A stretch of 64,000 nt of DNA, from the NCBI GenBank assembly GCA_963680875.1, contig OY804586.1, positions 57,508,203 through 57,572,202 on the forward strand, in the 5' to 3' direction. The DNA is from Bathymodiolus brooksi. Its lineage: Eukaryota; Mollusca; Bivalvia; Mytilida; Modiolidae. How positions within the stretch are numbered: position 1 is the first letter of the stretch; every line of letters begins with the position of its first letter. The position numbers and the translations under genes are program-made. Positions 37,561 to 48,204 of the stretch are shown in pieces. Below the pieces are notes generated by a model that was given only the letters and a program-made list of their open reading frames with translations, ran no database searches and was not told the DNA's origin.

Positions 37561-39762
37561 ACCAGAGGCTCCCAGGAGCCTGTAATTGCTCACCTGGATC
37601 AAAGCTGCTTTCAATAACAATGCAACTGCACTGCGGCAGCCATCTTGGTGGGAGAGCACGACTGCCGGACACAATTTTAGAAGAGGACCATCAAATGACT
37701 ATTCCATCAAAGTTTGGTTCTAATTGAGCTACTGGTTCCAGACAAGATGGTTTTTATGTGAATTTCCCATAGGGTCCTATGTTAAACTAAGAACAGCTGT
37801 GCAGCCATCTTGGTCAGAGGGCGGGACCACCAGACACAATTTTGGAAGAGGACCATCCAATGGCTATTTTATCAAAGTTTGGTTCCTATTGAGCAACTCA
37901 CAGGTTCCAGACAAGAAGATTTGTATGTGAATTTCCCATAGGGTCCTATGTTAAGCTAAGTTCGGCTGTGGGGGCCATCATGGTCGAAGGGCCGAACCGC
38001 CGGACACATTTTTGGAAGAGAACCATCCAATGACTATTTCATCAAAATTTTGTTCTTATTGAGCAAATGGTTTCAGGCAAGAAGATTTTTATGGGAATTT
38101 CCCATAGGGTCCTATGTTAAATTAAGTTCGGCTGTGGTGGCCATCTTGGTCGGAGGTATGAAATGGCGGACACAATTTTGGAAGGGGACCACCCAAGAAT
38201 CATTTCAGCAAAGTTTGGTTGAGATTGGCTCAGTAGTTTCAGAGGAGAAGATTTTTTTTTATTCCATACCCCTTTTTTTCTATTTTTAGCTTGGCGGCCA
38301 TCTAGGTTGGAAGTCGGAATCACCGGACACAATTTTGGAAGGAGGCCACCCAAGGATCATTCCACCAAAGTTTGGTTGCAATTGGCCCGGTGGTTTCTGA
38401 GGAGAAGATTTTTATGTGAATTTCCCATAGGGTCCTATGTTAAGCCAAGTTCGGCTGTGAGGGCCATCTTGGTCAAAGGGCCGAACTGCCGGACATATTT
38501 TTGGAAAAGAACCATCCAATGACTATTTCATCAAAATTTTGTTCTTATTGAGCAAATGGTTTCAGAAAAGAAGATGTTTATGGGAATTTCCCTTAGGGTC
38601 CTATGTTAAATTAAGTTCGGCTGTGGTGGCCATATTGGTCGAAGTTCTGAAATGCCAGACACAGTTTTGGAAGAGGACCACCCAAGAATCATTTCAGCAG
38701 TTTGGTTGAGATTGGCTCAGTAGTTTCAGAGGAGAAGATTTTTTTTAAACTTCATCCCCCCTTTTTTCTAATATGCATAATCGGTCAAAACCGGCAAAAG
38801 TTCAAAGTTCATAAAAAATCCCGTAATATGTGTTTAAAAGCTCATCATTATGCTTTAACAGTTCAAATTTGGGCACATTCTGGCTTAAAATAGAGCATTT
38901 TTGGCCATTTGAAGAAATTTCTATTTTTAGTAATGGTGGCCATCTTGGATACAGGACGGCGCTGCCGGACACAATTTTGAAAGGGGACCACCTAAGGATC
39001 ATTCAGACAAAGCTTGGATGAAATTGGCCTAGTGGTTTCTAACAAGAAGATTTTTAAATGGTTTTTTGCTTATTTATGCCTAATTTGCATAATCGGTCAA
39101 AATCGGCAACAGTTCAAAGTTCATAAAAAATCCCATAATATATGTTAAAAAGCTCATCATTATGCTTATACAGTTCAAATTTGGGCACATTCTGGCTTAA
39201 AATAAAGCAGTTTTGGCCATTTGAAGAAATATCTATTTTTAGTAATGGTGGCCATCTTGGATGGAGGGCGGGGCTGTCGGACACAGTTTTGTAAGGGACC
39301 CACCCAGGGACCATCCCTGCCAGGTTTGGTTTAATTTGGTTCAGCGGTTTCAGAGAAGAAGATTTAAATGTGATCTTTTATCAAAATATGCCTAATTTGC
39401 ATAATCGGTATAAATCGGCTGAAAGAAAAATTTCACAGAAAAACCCGGAATATATGTTAAACTACTCATTGCCATGTCGCTGCAGTTAAATTTAAGCTCA
39501 TTTTGACTTATACTAAAGCAGCAATGGACAATTAACATTTCATCCCCCCTTTTTTCTATTTTTAGCTTGACGGCCATCTTGGTTGAAAGTCGGGATCACC
39601 GGACACAATTTTGGAAGGGGGCCATCCAAGAGACCATTCCACCAAAGTTTGGTTGCAATTGGCCCAGTGGTTTCTGAGGAGAAGATTAAAATGTGAAATG
39701 TTGACGGACGGACGACGACGACGGACGAAAAGTGATGACAATAGCTCACCTGGCCTAGCTAA
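37561..39762 (+). mobile_element. Dispersed pearl-like element, empty-site relative of the array unit
   Basis: The head is the same as in the array (hairpin AGGCTCC 37,566-37,572, GGAGCCT 37,575-37,581). Cores follow in the same order as the array unit. At 37,941-37,946 GGGTCC is uninterrupted where every array unit carries the 851-bp insertion. From about 38,100 the order follows 28,540-30,050. The end has a GACGGACGGACGACGACG tract (39,703-39,725) and a partly lost hairpin (AGCTCACC at 39,743, AGCTAA at 39,757). This is the best available picture of the element before amplification. Confidence 0.85.
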
Positions 39763-40500
39763 AAATGAGTGAGTGATTGTTTTTTAACGTCAACCCAGCA
39801 ATTTTCCAGCTATATCATGCTGAGAACAAGTTAATTTTCAAAGAAATGATGACGAGGTCCGCTTTGTACTATACCAACAGGCTTAGTTGGATTTTAATAG
39901 TGCTAGCTCACTAAAGCAACAGGAATCAGATAGACATGTCGCCATACTCTGACACATTATCCTGACTCTGAGCCAACCTGTCTTTGCTCTTTCTCTTTAA
40001 TGCTGCGTGCTTTAATAGCGGAGAAACAACAAATACCAATTTCATAGTCTTTGATTTGACCCGATCAACCATTACACCACCGATGCGGTTGCAATTGTAA
40101 ATGCGGCACATAATGTAAATATTGTCTAAATATCACATCGATTACAGTATTTATAAACACAATCTGTGTTTTAAATCAATGAAAACATCAAAGGGAAAAA
40201 TGACCATGTTCCTTTCTAATTTAAGTTACGCTGGCCATTTGCATGAAAGGTGGAGGGACCTTAAACGGTCTATAATTAATTTGGCCTAATGGTTTCCAAG
40301 TCGAAGACTAAAATGTGATAAGCTGAGGATGACTGATGATTGAAAAAGGGACACATTGCCATTGGTCATGTGAGCTAAAATATGTAGCTAAACATTTCAA
40401 TGTCTAACAAACATAAACCCACAATAAAGTACACCAGAAGAATTGCATTAACTTGATACTGTGCATAGTGTGTATATAATATTTATAATGTGTATATTGG
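39763..40500 (+). other. Intergenic DNA with a decayed pearl-like tail
   Basis: Mostly featureless. At about 40,290-40,376 is a remnant with GGCCTAATGGTTTCCAAGTC, AAAATGTGATAAGCTGAGGA and a final CATGTGAGCTAAAAT, matching the tail end of the pearl-like family without its ACGG tract. Confidence 0.5.
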
Positions 40501-40784
40501 ATGGTCAGTTTTCGTAATGCTTTGTTGTTTTTTTCTGTGGGAGGATTCAATCTAATTAAATTTAGGATTGGTCTGTCGATCCAAGATATTTACTTGACAG
40601 AAGCAATCAGTTTGGACCTAACCTATATAGGTTTTACCTTGTTGATTCTCCTTTTTGTTGTCCGAAGTATACAAATTTTCCGTTTCATCGTCAGTAGCGG
40701 GAAGAAGAAAACATATAAGATATATAATGTTTATCAAGATTCATCGTTAATTAAGAAATTAATTGAATACGACATACTAGTTTA

Positions 40785-41036
40785 ACCAGAGGCCATATGA
40801 GCCTGTATCAGCCAACTGATTATTCATTCAGTTTGTGTTCAATCCAGTCGACATAGTGTTTGAAAACATAAAATAAATGAAATAAAACTTTAAAAACTCG
40901 GACGTTTGATTTGGTCCCTTTTTGGAACTTCATATCTTTTAAGCAGTAAGAGCTACAAGAAATCTGTTGGAACGCTCTAGACATGACTGCATGCATGCAC
41001 AGTGACCTCCTTTGGTCCTTTGACCAGGTGAGCTAA
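40785..41036 (+). mobile_element. Short core-less element with pearl-like head and tail
   Basis: Begins ACCAGAGGCCATATGAGCCT (head with a weakened hairpin) and ends GACCAGGTGAGCTAA, the standard tail. Only about 190 bp of unrelated sequence lies between, with no ~160-bp cores and no ACGG tract. It is either a minimal ancestor-like form or a deletion product. Confidence 0.6.
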
Positions 41037-41594
41037 CACAAATTGACTTTGATTATCCTATATATTTCAACAAAAAATAAATCCTAAAAATTAACAATCC
41101 TGTTTAAATTATGTACAAATATATGGAATTATATATGGAATTATGTACAAATATATGGAATTATATTATTATTTAATACAACGGAGATCAAATATACGCT
41201 ATTTCCGAAATTAATATATCCGGAAAATATTTAAGATTGAAAAAGAGACACTCTCAATTTCTATTCAACAACATACAACTTTACGTTTTAACAAGGATAC
41301 TTAATGAATCAAGCTATGGAATCTGCATCGTCACACTACTGAGTGTAAGTAAATAGCATTTTAGCAAATATATCTGATATGTAAACAAAAAGAGCAACAA
41401 CAACAAACAAACAAAAACAAAACAAGAACAATTATAGAGAAACACACACATAAATATTTACAGAAAATAAACACACAAGACAAGAAAATACAAACACATA
41501 AGACTCAGAGGCAACACATAGTGTGAGACATACATATTGTTTGTACAATTTATGTTATACTAACAGAATAAACATACATTCATACACTCCCACA

Positions 41595-41690
41595 CATGCC
41601 TCCATGCACATATACCTACACATACATACACATACACATACACATTCACATTCACATACATATACATATACACACATATATATATATTCC
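41595..41690 (+). repeat. CA/TACACA-rich microsatellite
   Basis: Imperfect ACATAC/ACACAT repeats followed by (TA)n, directly before the first tRNA-like unit. A related tract follows the second unit at about 42,365-42,425. Confidence 0.8.
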
Positions 41691-41736
41691 TTACGAGACA
41701 AGGTAACACTTCGACTATTGAAACTATATTTTTATA

Positions 41737-41833
41737 GCGGATGTGGTCGAGTGGTCTAGGGCGCTGGACATAAGGCTAAGTGATTGGTGCTGCAGTGTAT
41801 CAATGGTGTGAGTTCAAATCCCGTTGAGGGAAG
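41737..41833 (+). ncRNA. tRNA-like SINE head, Leu/Ser class
   Basis: TGGTCGAGTGGTCTAGGGCG matches the D-arm/box A region of a type-II (long variable arm) tRNA, and GAGTTCAAATCCC matches the T-arm/box B. The acceptor-stem ends do not pair convincingly, so this is a pol III promoter relic and not a working tRNA gene. Confidence 0.65.
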
Positions 41834-42205
41834 AACAAAAATTTGACAGCTCAAAGATCTAATTCTAACACTGTTTGGTTTAATTTTCAGACGTATATAA
41901 TATTTAGTATTAACCTCAATAAGTATCACAAGTAACTTTTAGATTCAGTGGGACAGATATATATATTGTTTGGTTGTCACCTGCTTAGATGTTTGTATAG
42001 TATATTCTATTTCCTGTGACTGTATAATGAATTCTTCATTATCCTATACAATATATTAAAAATTGCAGAGTTAGATTACTGTCAAATTATAATATTAAGT
42101 AAATTTGTACCATCTACACACGCTTAGACACATGTCATATGTCTATCTCTAGATTTTCCTTACGAGACAAGGTAACACTTCAACTATTGAAGCTATATTT
42201 TTATA

Positions 42206-42302
42206 GCGGATGTGGTCGAGTGGTCTAGGGCACTGGTCATAAGGCTAAGCGATTGGTGCTGCAGTGTATCAACGGTGTGAGTTCAAATCACGTCGAGGGA
42301 AG
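42206..42302 (+). ncRNA. tRNA-like SINE head, second tandem copy
   Basis: Same layout as the copy 469 bp upstream. Box B is damaged (GTTCAAATCACG), so this copy is probably less able to drive transcription. Confidence 0.6.
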
Positions 42303-42454
42303 AACAAAAACTTGACAGCTCAAGAGATCTAATTCTAACACTGTTTGGTTTAATTTTCAGATGTATATATATATATATACATACACACACACATACATAT
42401 ATTCACATACATATACATCCACATAATTATTGATTAATTACTAAAAAATTAAGG

Positions 42455-42776
42455 GGGCATAAATATGCCCCCCAATTACTTTTAACATGAACAGTAAATG
42501 AACACAGTGCTCTATAGTGAATCTAAATGAGGTCAATAACCTTCTGCACAAATACAAGCAATAATCATAACATTATTTCTACATCTACAATTAACAAGTA
42601 ATGCGCATGAGTTAATTTTAGAAATAACTGTATTGTATTTGAATACCGGTAGTTGCCGGCGTCAATTTGGGATTTGAAAATGAAGTTGTACTCGCGACGC
42701 CTACGTGTACCCAGTAAAAGGGATATTTGAGACCGTCAAAGCCCCAATTGACGCTTGTAGCTACTCAAATACAGCA
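42455..42776. repeat. Short palindrome and a ~150-bp inverted-repeat element
   Basis: GGGGGCATA and TATGCCCCC form a 9-bp stem with a 2-base loop at about 42,453-42,472. Separately, TGTATTTGAATACC with GGCGTCAATTTGGG (from 42,631) is matched in inverted form by CCCCAATTGACGC with TACTCAAATACAG (to 42,776). The second is a MITE-sized structure with imperfect ends and no clear target duplication. Confidence 0.5.
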
Positions 42777-42840
42777 CATTTATTTCTATTCTAGTGCTGG
42801 ACGAAAACAGCTCAGAAATTGTCTAAAAATTGAAAAGAAA

Positions 42841-43257
42841 TAGAGGCTCAGTGGGCGGTGCATGTCGCTCACATTTCATTCTGTTTTGAGGAAACTTAAT
42901 ACAGAACCTTCTATAGGTGCTTCCCATCAAGTTGCGTTTCATTTGGCTAAGCAGTTTCAGTGAGGGAAGATTTGTAAAAATCGACCAACATGAATCAAAA
43001 ATTGCCTATGGAAGCCATGTTTGTTAACAGATGGGGAGGAAATTAGCAATCTCTATAGAGGACCTTCCATAGATGCTTCCTACCAAGTTTCGATTCACTT
43101 GGCAAAGTGGTTTCAGAGGAAAACATTTTTTAGAAATCGACCAATCAGAAACAAGAATTGCCTATGGTGGCCATGTTTGTTAGCGAATCGGGACGAAATT
43201 AGCAATCTTTATAGAGGATTCATATTCTAAGTTCCAGTTAGTGTCCATAGCAACAAC
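42841..43257 (+). mobile_element. Third pearl-like family, 5' part (interrupted)
   Basis: The head TAGAGGCTCAGTGGGCGG, with GTCGCTCACATTTCATTCTG, leads into ~150-bp cores containing GGCCATGTTTGTTA and GACGAAATTAGCAATCT. A minus-strand relative lies at 54,058-54,402. The sequence breaks at 43,257 and resumes after 45,060. Confidence 0.65.
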
Positions 43258-45060
43258 CAGACTTGGGGTCAATTACATTCAAATGTAATCGATTACATTA
43301 CAATTACTTTGTAATTTTCATGATTACATTACATTACGATTACATAAATTTTCAAATGTAATCAATTACATTACAATTACTTTGTAAATGTAATCGATTA
43401 CATTACTGATTACATTTATTGTCATGGCAACCAATATATTAGTGTTTTATATTATTTTGTCTCATGTTTACCTGTCCAATATCTCTTATTTAATGTATTT
43501 CTTACTCAGAACTATGAATTACAATTCAGTTTTAATGTGATCATTACATGCAATAACATACAGTACATTGTAAATTATAAACAGCAATTCTCATTTTCCT
43601 TTTTTCAAAAAATATGTTGTGTCTTATTACTATAACCAATATTCATTCCATCTTATACTATATATTAGTAAATATTATAACATACATTTGCACATTTCAA
43701 TAATATACAGGTATATCAAATAATTTTAAACATCCTGTCAAAAGTTTATTGTGGATAATAAACTAGCAGTTAACCTGTGCCACAGATAAAATTTGTAATT
43801 ATGGTCTTATTTATGACACCAAATTATGTAACAATCACCATTACTAAATTTCGCACCATTTCAATGTGATATATAATTAAGAAGATAAAAAATATGCACA
43901 ATTTCTCAGTCTAAATATGAAAACTAAATCCTTAATTTATGTAAATAGATTTAATAGAATATCCATTACAGGTTGCATACAAATGTAATAACCCACAAAT
44001 AATGAAAATGATCATATAATCCAATATTAAAAGGAAAATCAGCACCAAAATAAAAAGCAGAAATATCACACACATTTTTTTGTATCTCTGAATATCAGAT
44101 ACATTGGAATATTTTTTAAAAAAATCCAAAGTTTTACAAATATTACAACTTGCTATTTATCATTTAATTTGTAATATAGGTATGTATGATTGAAAATATT
44201 TTGTTATTCTACTATATAATTTACATTTTGCTTTTTATATAATATCTTTATTGAAATTTAGATCTCTTTTTAAATTTGTATAAGAAATCTTCATGAGATA
44301 CCTTTGTTTTGGTTTATATAAAATATTTCTTTATCTTATGAGAATCAGGAGGACATGGCGATAGTCTTTCATAGAAGCAATTTCATATATAAAATCTGGA
44401 AAGTTGAGTCAGATAATTAAAAATGTTAAAGCTTGTTGTGTTTTACACAAGCCGACAAACTGTTTTCACTAAAATTTTGAAATCCTAAAGTAATTAAATT
44501 GAGATATTATTTGTTTGGATATCAAGTCTTTGAAGCCATAATTAATACATAATATTTTTTGTACCTGTAATAGTTTTGATTGCAATTAAACATAGAATAA
44601 TATCTTTTGATCATGTTGTGATTGCCAATTAATTTTGATAGATTTTTTTTGAGAGTTTTTAACAATTGAATTTCTTAACATATTTTTTTATTTAGATGTC
44701 AATAAATTTTATATTTTTTCTAGTAAACCATTCTACATTATTTGTTTAATAAATTTCATGAAGAAAATTCATTTACATAAATCATACATTAAATATCTAA
44801 GGAGATATGTTTCAATCAAGACAAAATAAGTAAAAATGATGAAAAGTAATCTAAATGTAATCAGAAAGTAATCATGATTACAGGGTCAAAATGAATGTAA
44901 TCGATTACATTACGATTACAGGGTCAAAATGAATGTAATCGATTACATTACGATTACATGTAATCTAAAAAATGTTCGATTACAGATTACATCCGATTAC
45001 ATGAAAAAATGTAATCGATTACAACGATTACAATTACAAATTACGATTACCCCGTGTCTG
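43258..45060. mobile_element. 1,803-bp non-autonomous hAT-type transposon
   Basis: The element is flanked by a perfect 8-bp target duplication GCAACAAC (43,250-43,257 and 45,061-45,068). Its ends are CAGACTTGGGGT and, on the other strand, CAGACACGGGGT, fitting the C-A-R-N-G start and 8-bp duplications known for hAT elements. Both subterminal regions (43,270-43,430 and 44,845-45,050) are packed with ATGTAATCGATTACATTACG blocks in both orientations, the kind of short repeats hAT transposases bind. The ~1.4 kb interior is AT-rich with no transposase ORF, so movement would need a transposase from elsewhere. Confidence 0.9.
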
Positions 45061-45641
45061 GCAACAACTGGTGGAAACTCCAATCGGTACGATTTTAACT
45101 TGAGCATACATCAGCGCTGGTCACTATGCTTAGTGGGTCAGCATAATAGTATTATTATCAAACCTCTGTGGAGTTTCGTTAAGGAAAACTGACTTATCAA
45201 ATATTAAAATGAATGTACCTTTTCCAAAGGAACATTTAGACCAAATAACATCAAATTGATCCAGATGTAGAGATGCCGACTTATCGTTATTTTGGCCGCC
45301 ATTTTGTTTTCCGGTAGCTGCTTTTACATGAAAATGCAATATTTTGATATCAAATTTTTACAGATAAAACTATATAAAGATATAATTTTTTTACATTAAT
45401 TAATTATCTAAACATTGTTTAAAATCTTTAAAAAATTTGTTTCTTTTGATATGGAATCATTTAGATATAACGTGTTCGAATCGGATGAACAATTCAGTGA
45501 AAAATTTGGAGTAGCGTTCTCCGATGGCGATATTTGTATTTTTCATTATAATATCAACATAGGAAACATGCCAACTCAACCCTATTAGATCGGGAACACG
45601 GGTGATTTTTCGTATTTAAAACACCCCTGAAGCTAAACATC
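45061..45641 (+). promoter_or_regulatory. 5' flank of the three-exon gene with a YY1-like site
   Basis: After the target duplication a short stretch continues the interrupted pearl-like element. GGCCGCCATTTTG lies at 45,293-45,305; its reverse complement CAAAATGGCGGCC matches the YY1 consensus found near many animal transcription starts. TATTTAAAA at about 45,612 is TATA-like but only ~30 bp before the ATG. The promoter role is inference. Confidence 0.35.
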
Positions 45642-47171
45642 ATGTCTGAAGAAGAACGTCGCACGTCATCCCTGGAAGTGGAAAATATTTGTAACGTCAA
45701 CGACGTTGACACAGCTGTTATCGTAGCCGTAGGTATGTATAAACCTTGATCTCAATGTTTTAAACGTACGATTTATTTTTTGCATTGCTTCTTGTCAAAT
45801 TATAAATACTTCCAACTTACGCTCAAAAGAAAAGACGAAAAGTAAACAAACCGAAAAAAAGGGGGGGGGGTGTAAACAGAGATGAAAGTTTTCCTCTTTT
45901 CTTTAAGGAAAATATTTGGAAATAAAATGTTTCAAGCTTGGTCCAAACAGCTAGAAAATGAGGGTATGACTGAGCACTAGAAATTAGGAGTTTCCTCATT
46001 TTCATCAGTCAATACAGTCTACAGTCACAAAACACTTTCTTCTATGTGTACATAATATTTGTTTTTTATATTATAGTCTTCACTCTTCAGAAAGTTAATT
46101 CTATTCATATTCTGGGTGGTGTACTGTGACAACTTTTCAAAAGCTTTGTTTTCATATATTCAAAGCTTTTTTTTAAAGTTGGTACATGAATTTGAGCTTT
46201 TAAAACAGACATTTTGGTTAGATGTGAGAAGAAATATTCTGCTCTATTATCTTTAGGTTGGAGGGCATAGTGTAGAAAATTTCTTCGAAGCCAGGTCTAA
46301 TTTCAATGAGATTATGTTGCTTGAACTATTCCACCAGGGCATTGGATTGCAAGTATGCATCAACACAAGCAACTTTTGCCATGGTGCTACATTTTTTTGT
46401 ATTTGCCAGCTTCCATGGATACTCGACCATGATTGAATATTTACATACTAAATTCAAATAAAAGTAAAAAAAATGTTATTGCATATTTATATGTTGCGTT
46501 ATTTTTATTCAACATGGGAAAATATATTTTAATCCCGAAGAAGTGGCTTGTCTTGATGTATAGTTGTCTGCAACTCAATACATAATGTGTCAGAGAAATC
46601 ATTAGGTATTTCTGCATCTGAAAATGCCTCACTTTAGAAGTAAAGACTGAACATTGGAAGAAAGAAAAATACTAGTCTTGATTTAATTTCATTTTTGCAT
46701 TTGAAACCTTCTCTTTAAGGGGCAGTCGTGATCGTATGGTAGTTGGATTTACAACTACATATGCAATTAGTGCCTACCACAATCAGGAGTTCTAGTCTGG
46801 TTCGAGGTGCACTCGATACAGCATTATGTAATAAAGTTTGTCAGAGATTTGCGGAAGGTCTGTGGTCTTCTCAGGCCAGGGTACTCTAGATCTTGAAATG
46901 AAATTAATTTTTATGTAAGCATCACATTATAATGATCTTTTGTATTTGGCATAATTAAATTCAGTATTTAGTTTTTGTTCTCTGCAGGTCAATCACTTCT
47001 GCATGATCTGCTACAGAATTTCAACCAGTCCAGCACAAGTGAGCTGAATGATATTTGTAAACAGTACTTGATGTCACATGCCATCAACAGAGATATGATC
47101 TACTGTTTGCTAACAAACGAGGATTATACCGGTTAGTTTTATTTTATGAAAGTTATCACATCAATTGGTGA

Positions 47172-47214
<43 letters not shown>

Positions 47215-48166
47215 GTCAGTGTAATGTTTGCTGTATGTATATATATATATATATATATACGTCTGAAAATTAAACCAAACAGTGTTAGAATTAGAATTTA
47301 GAGCTGTCAAATTTTTTTTCTTCCCTCGACGGGATTTGAACCCACACCATTGTTACACTGCAGCACCATTCGCTTAGCCTTACGTCCAGCGCCCTAGACC
47401 ACTCGACTACATCCACTCCCTAAAAAAGGAGCTTCAATAGTCGTAGTGTTACCTTGTCTCGTAAGGCAAATCTAGGGATAGGCGTAAGACATGTGTATAA
47501 GCGTGTGTAGATGGTACATATATACTTAATATTATAATTTGACAGCAATCTAACTCAGCAATTTTTAATACATTGGATAGGATAATGAAGAATTATTCAT
47601 TATACAGTCACAGGAAATAAAGTATATTATACAAACGTCTAGAAGCAAGTGACAACCATACAATATATCTGTTTGTCACTTGCTTCTAGACGTTTGTATA
47701 ATATACTTTATTTCCTGTGACTGTATAATGAATACTTCTTCATTATCCTATCCAATGTATTAAAAATTGCTGAGTAAGATTGCTGTCAAATTATAATATT
47801 AAGTATATATGTACCATCTACACACGTTTATACACATGTCTTACGCCTATCCCTAGATTTGCCTTACGAGACAAGGTAACACTACGACTATTGAAGCTCC
47901 TTTTTTAGGGAGTGGATGTAGTCGAGTGGTCTAGGGCGCTGGACGTAAGGCTAAGCGAATGGTGCTGCAGCGTAACAATGGTGTGGGTTCAAATCCCGTC
48001 GAGGGAAGAACAAAAATTTGACAGCTCTAAAATCTAATTCTAACACTGTTTGGTTTAATTTTCAGACGTATATAATATTTAGTATTAACCTAGTATCCTT
48101 TAAAGTAACTTTGAGATCCAGTGGGACAGATATATTGTATGGTTGTCACTTGCTTCTAGACGTTTG

Positions 48167-48204
<38 letters not shown>

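Larger units (their letters stand above)
41683..42375 (+). repeat. Two tandem ~470-bp units, each with a tRNA-like sequence
   Basis: CCTTACGAGACAAGGTAACA recurs at about 41,690 and 42,158 (period ~468 bp). Each unit holds a tRNA-like region, then AACACTGTTTGGTTTAATTT, then ~250 bp of linker that includes TTTCCTGTGACTGTATAATG. The same unit and linker recur at 47,253-48,170, where the spacing is also about 470 bp. These are SINE-like units arranged as a small satellite. Confidence 0.8.
47253..48075. repeat. 823-bp palindrome made of two inverted SINE-like units
   Basis: The 401-bp left arm (47,253-47,653) and the right arm (47,675-48,075) are near-identical inverted copies with only a 21-bp spacer. 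Each arm contains the linker and tRNA-like unit also present in tandem at 41,683-42,375. The structure lies inside intron 2 of the three-exon gene. As RNA it could form one long hairpin, and as DNA a cruciform. Confidence 0.9.

Noticed and set aside
40501..40785. 94-codon ORF with a hydrophobic stretch
   Set aside because: No recognisable family, AT-rich composition, and a stop that coincides with the head of a repeat. The length is within chance expectation for this base composition.
41737..41833. Functional tRNA-Leu or tRNA-Ser gene
   Set aside because: Boxes A and B are recognisable, but the acceptor-stem ends do not pair. The unit is part of a repeated SINE-like element.
43258..45060. 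Coding sequence inside the hAT-type element (65- and 87-codon ORFs)
   Set aside because: One is AT-rich hydrophobic chance sequence. The other is a translation of the ATTACA subterminal repeats.
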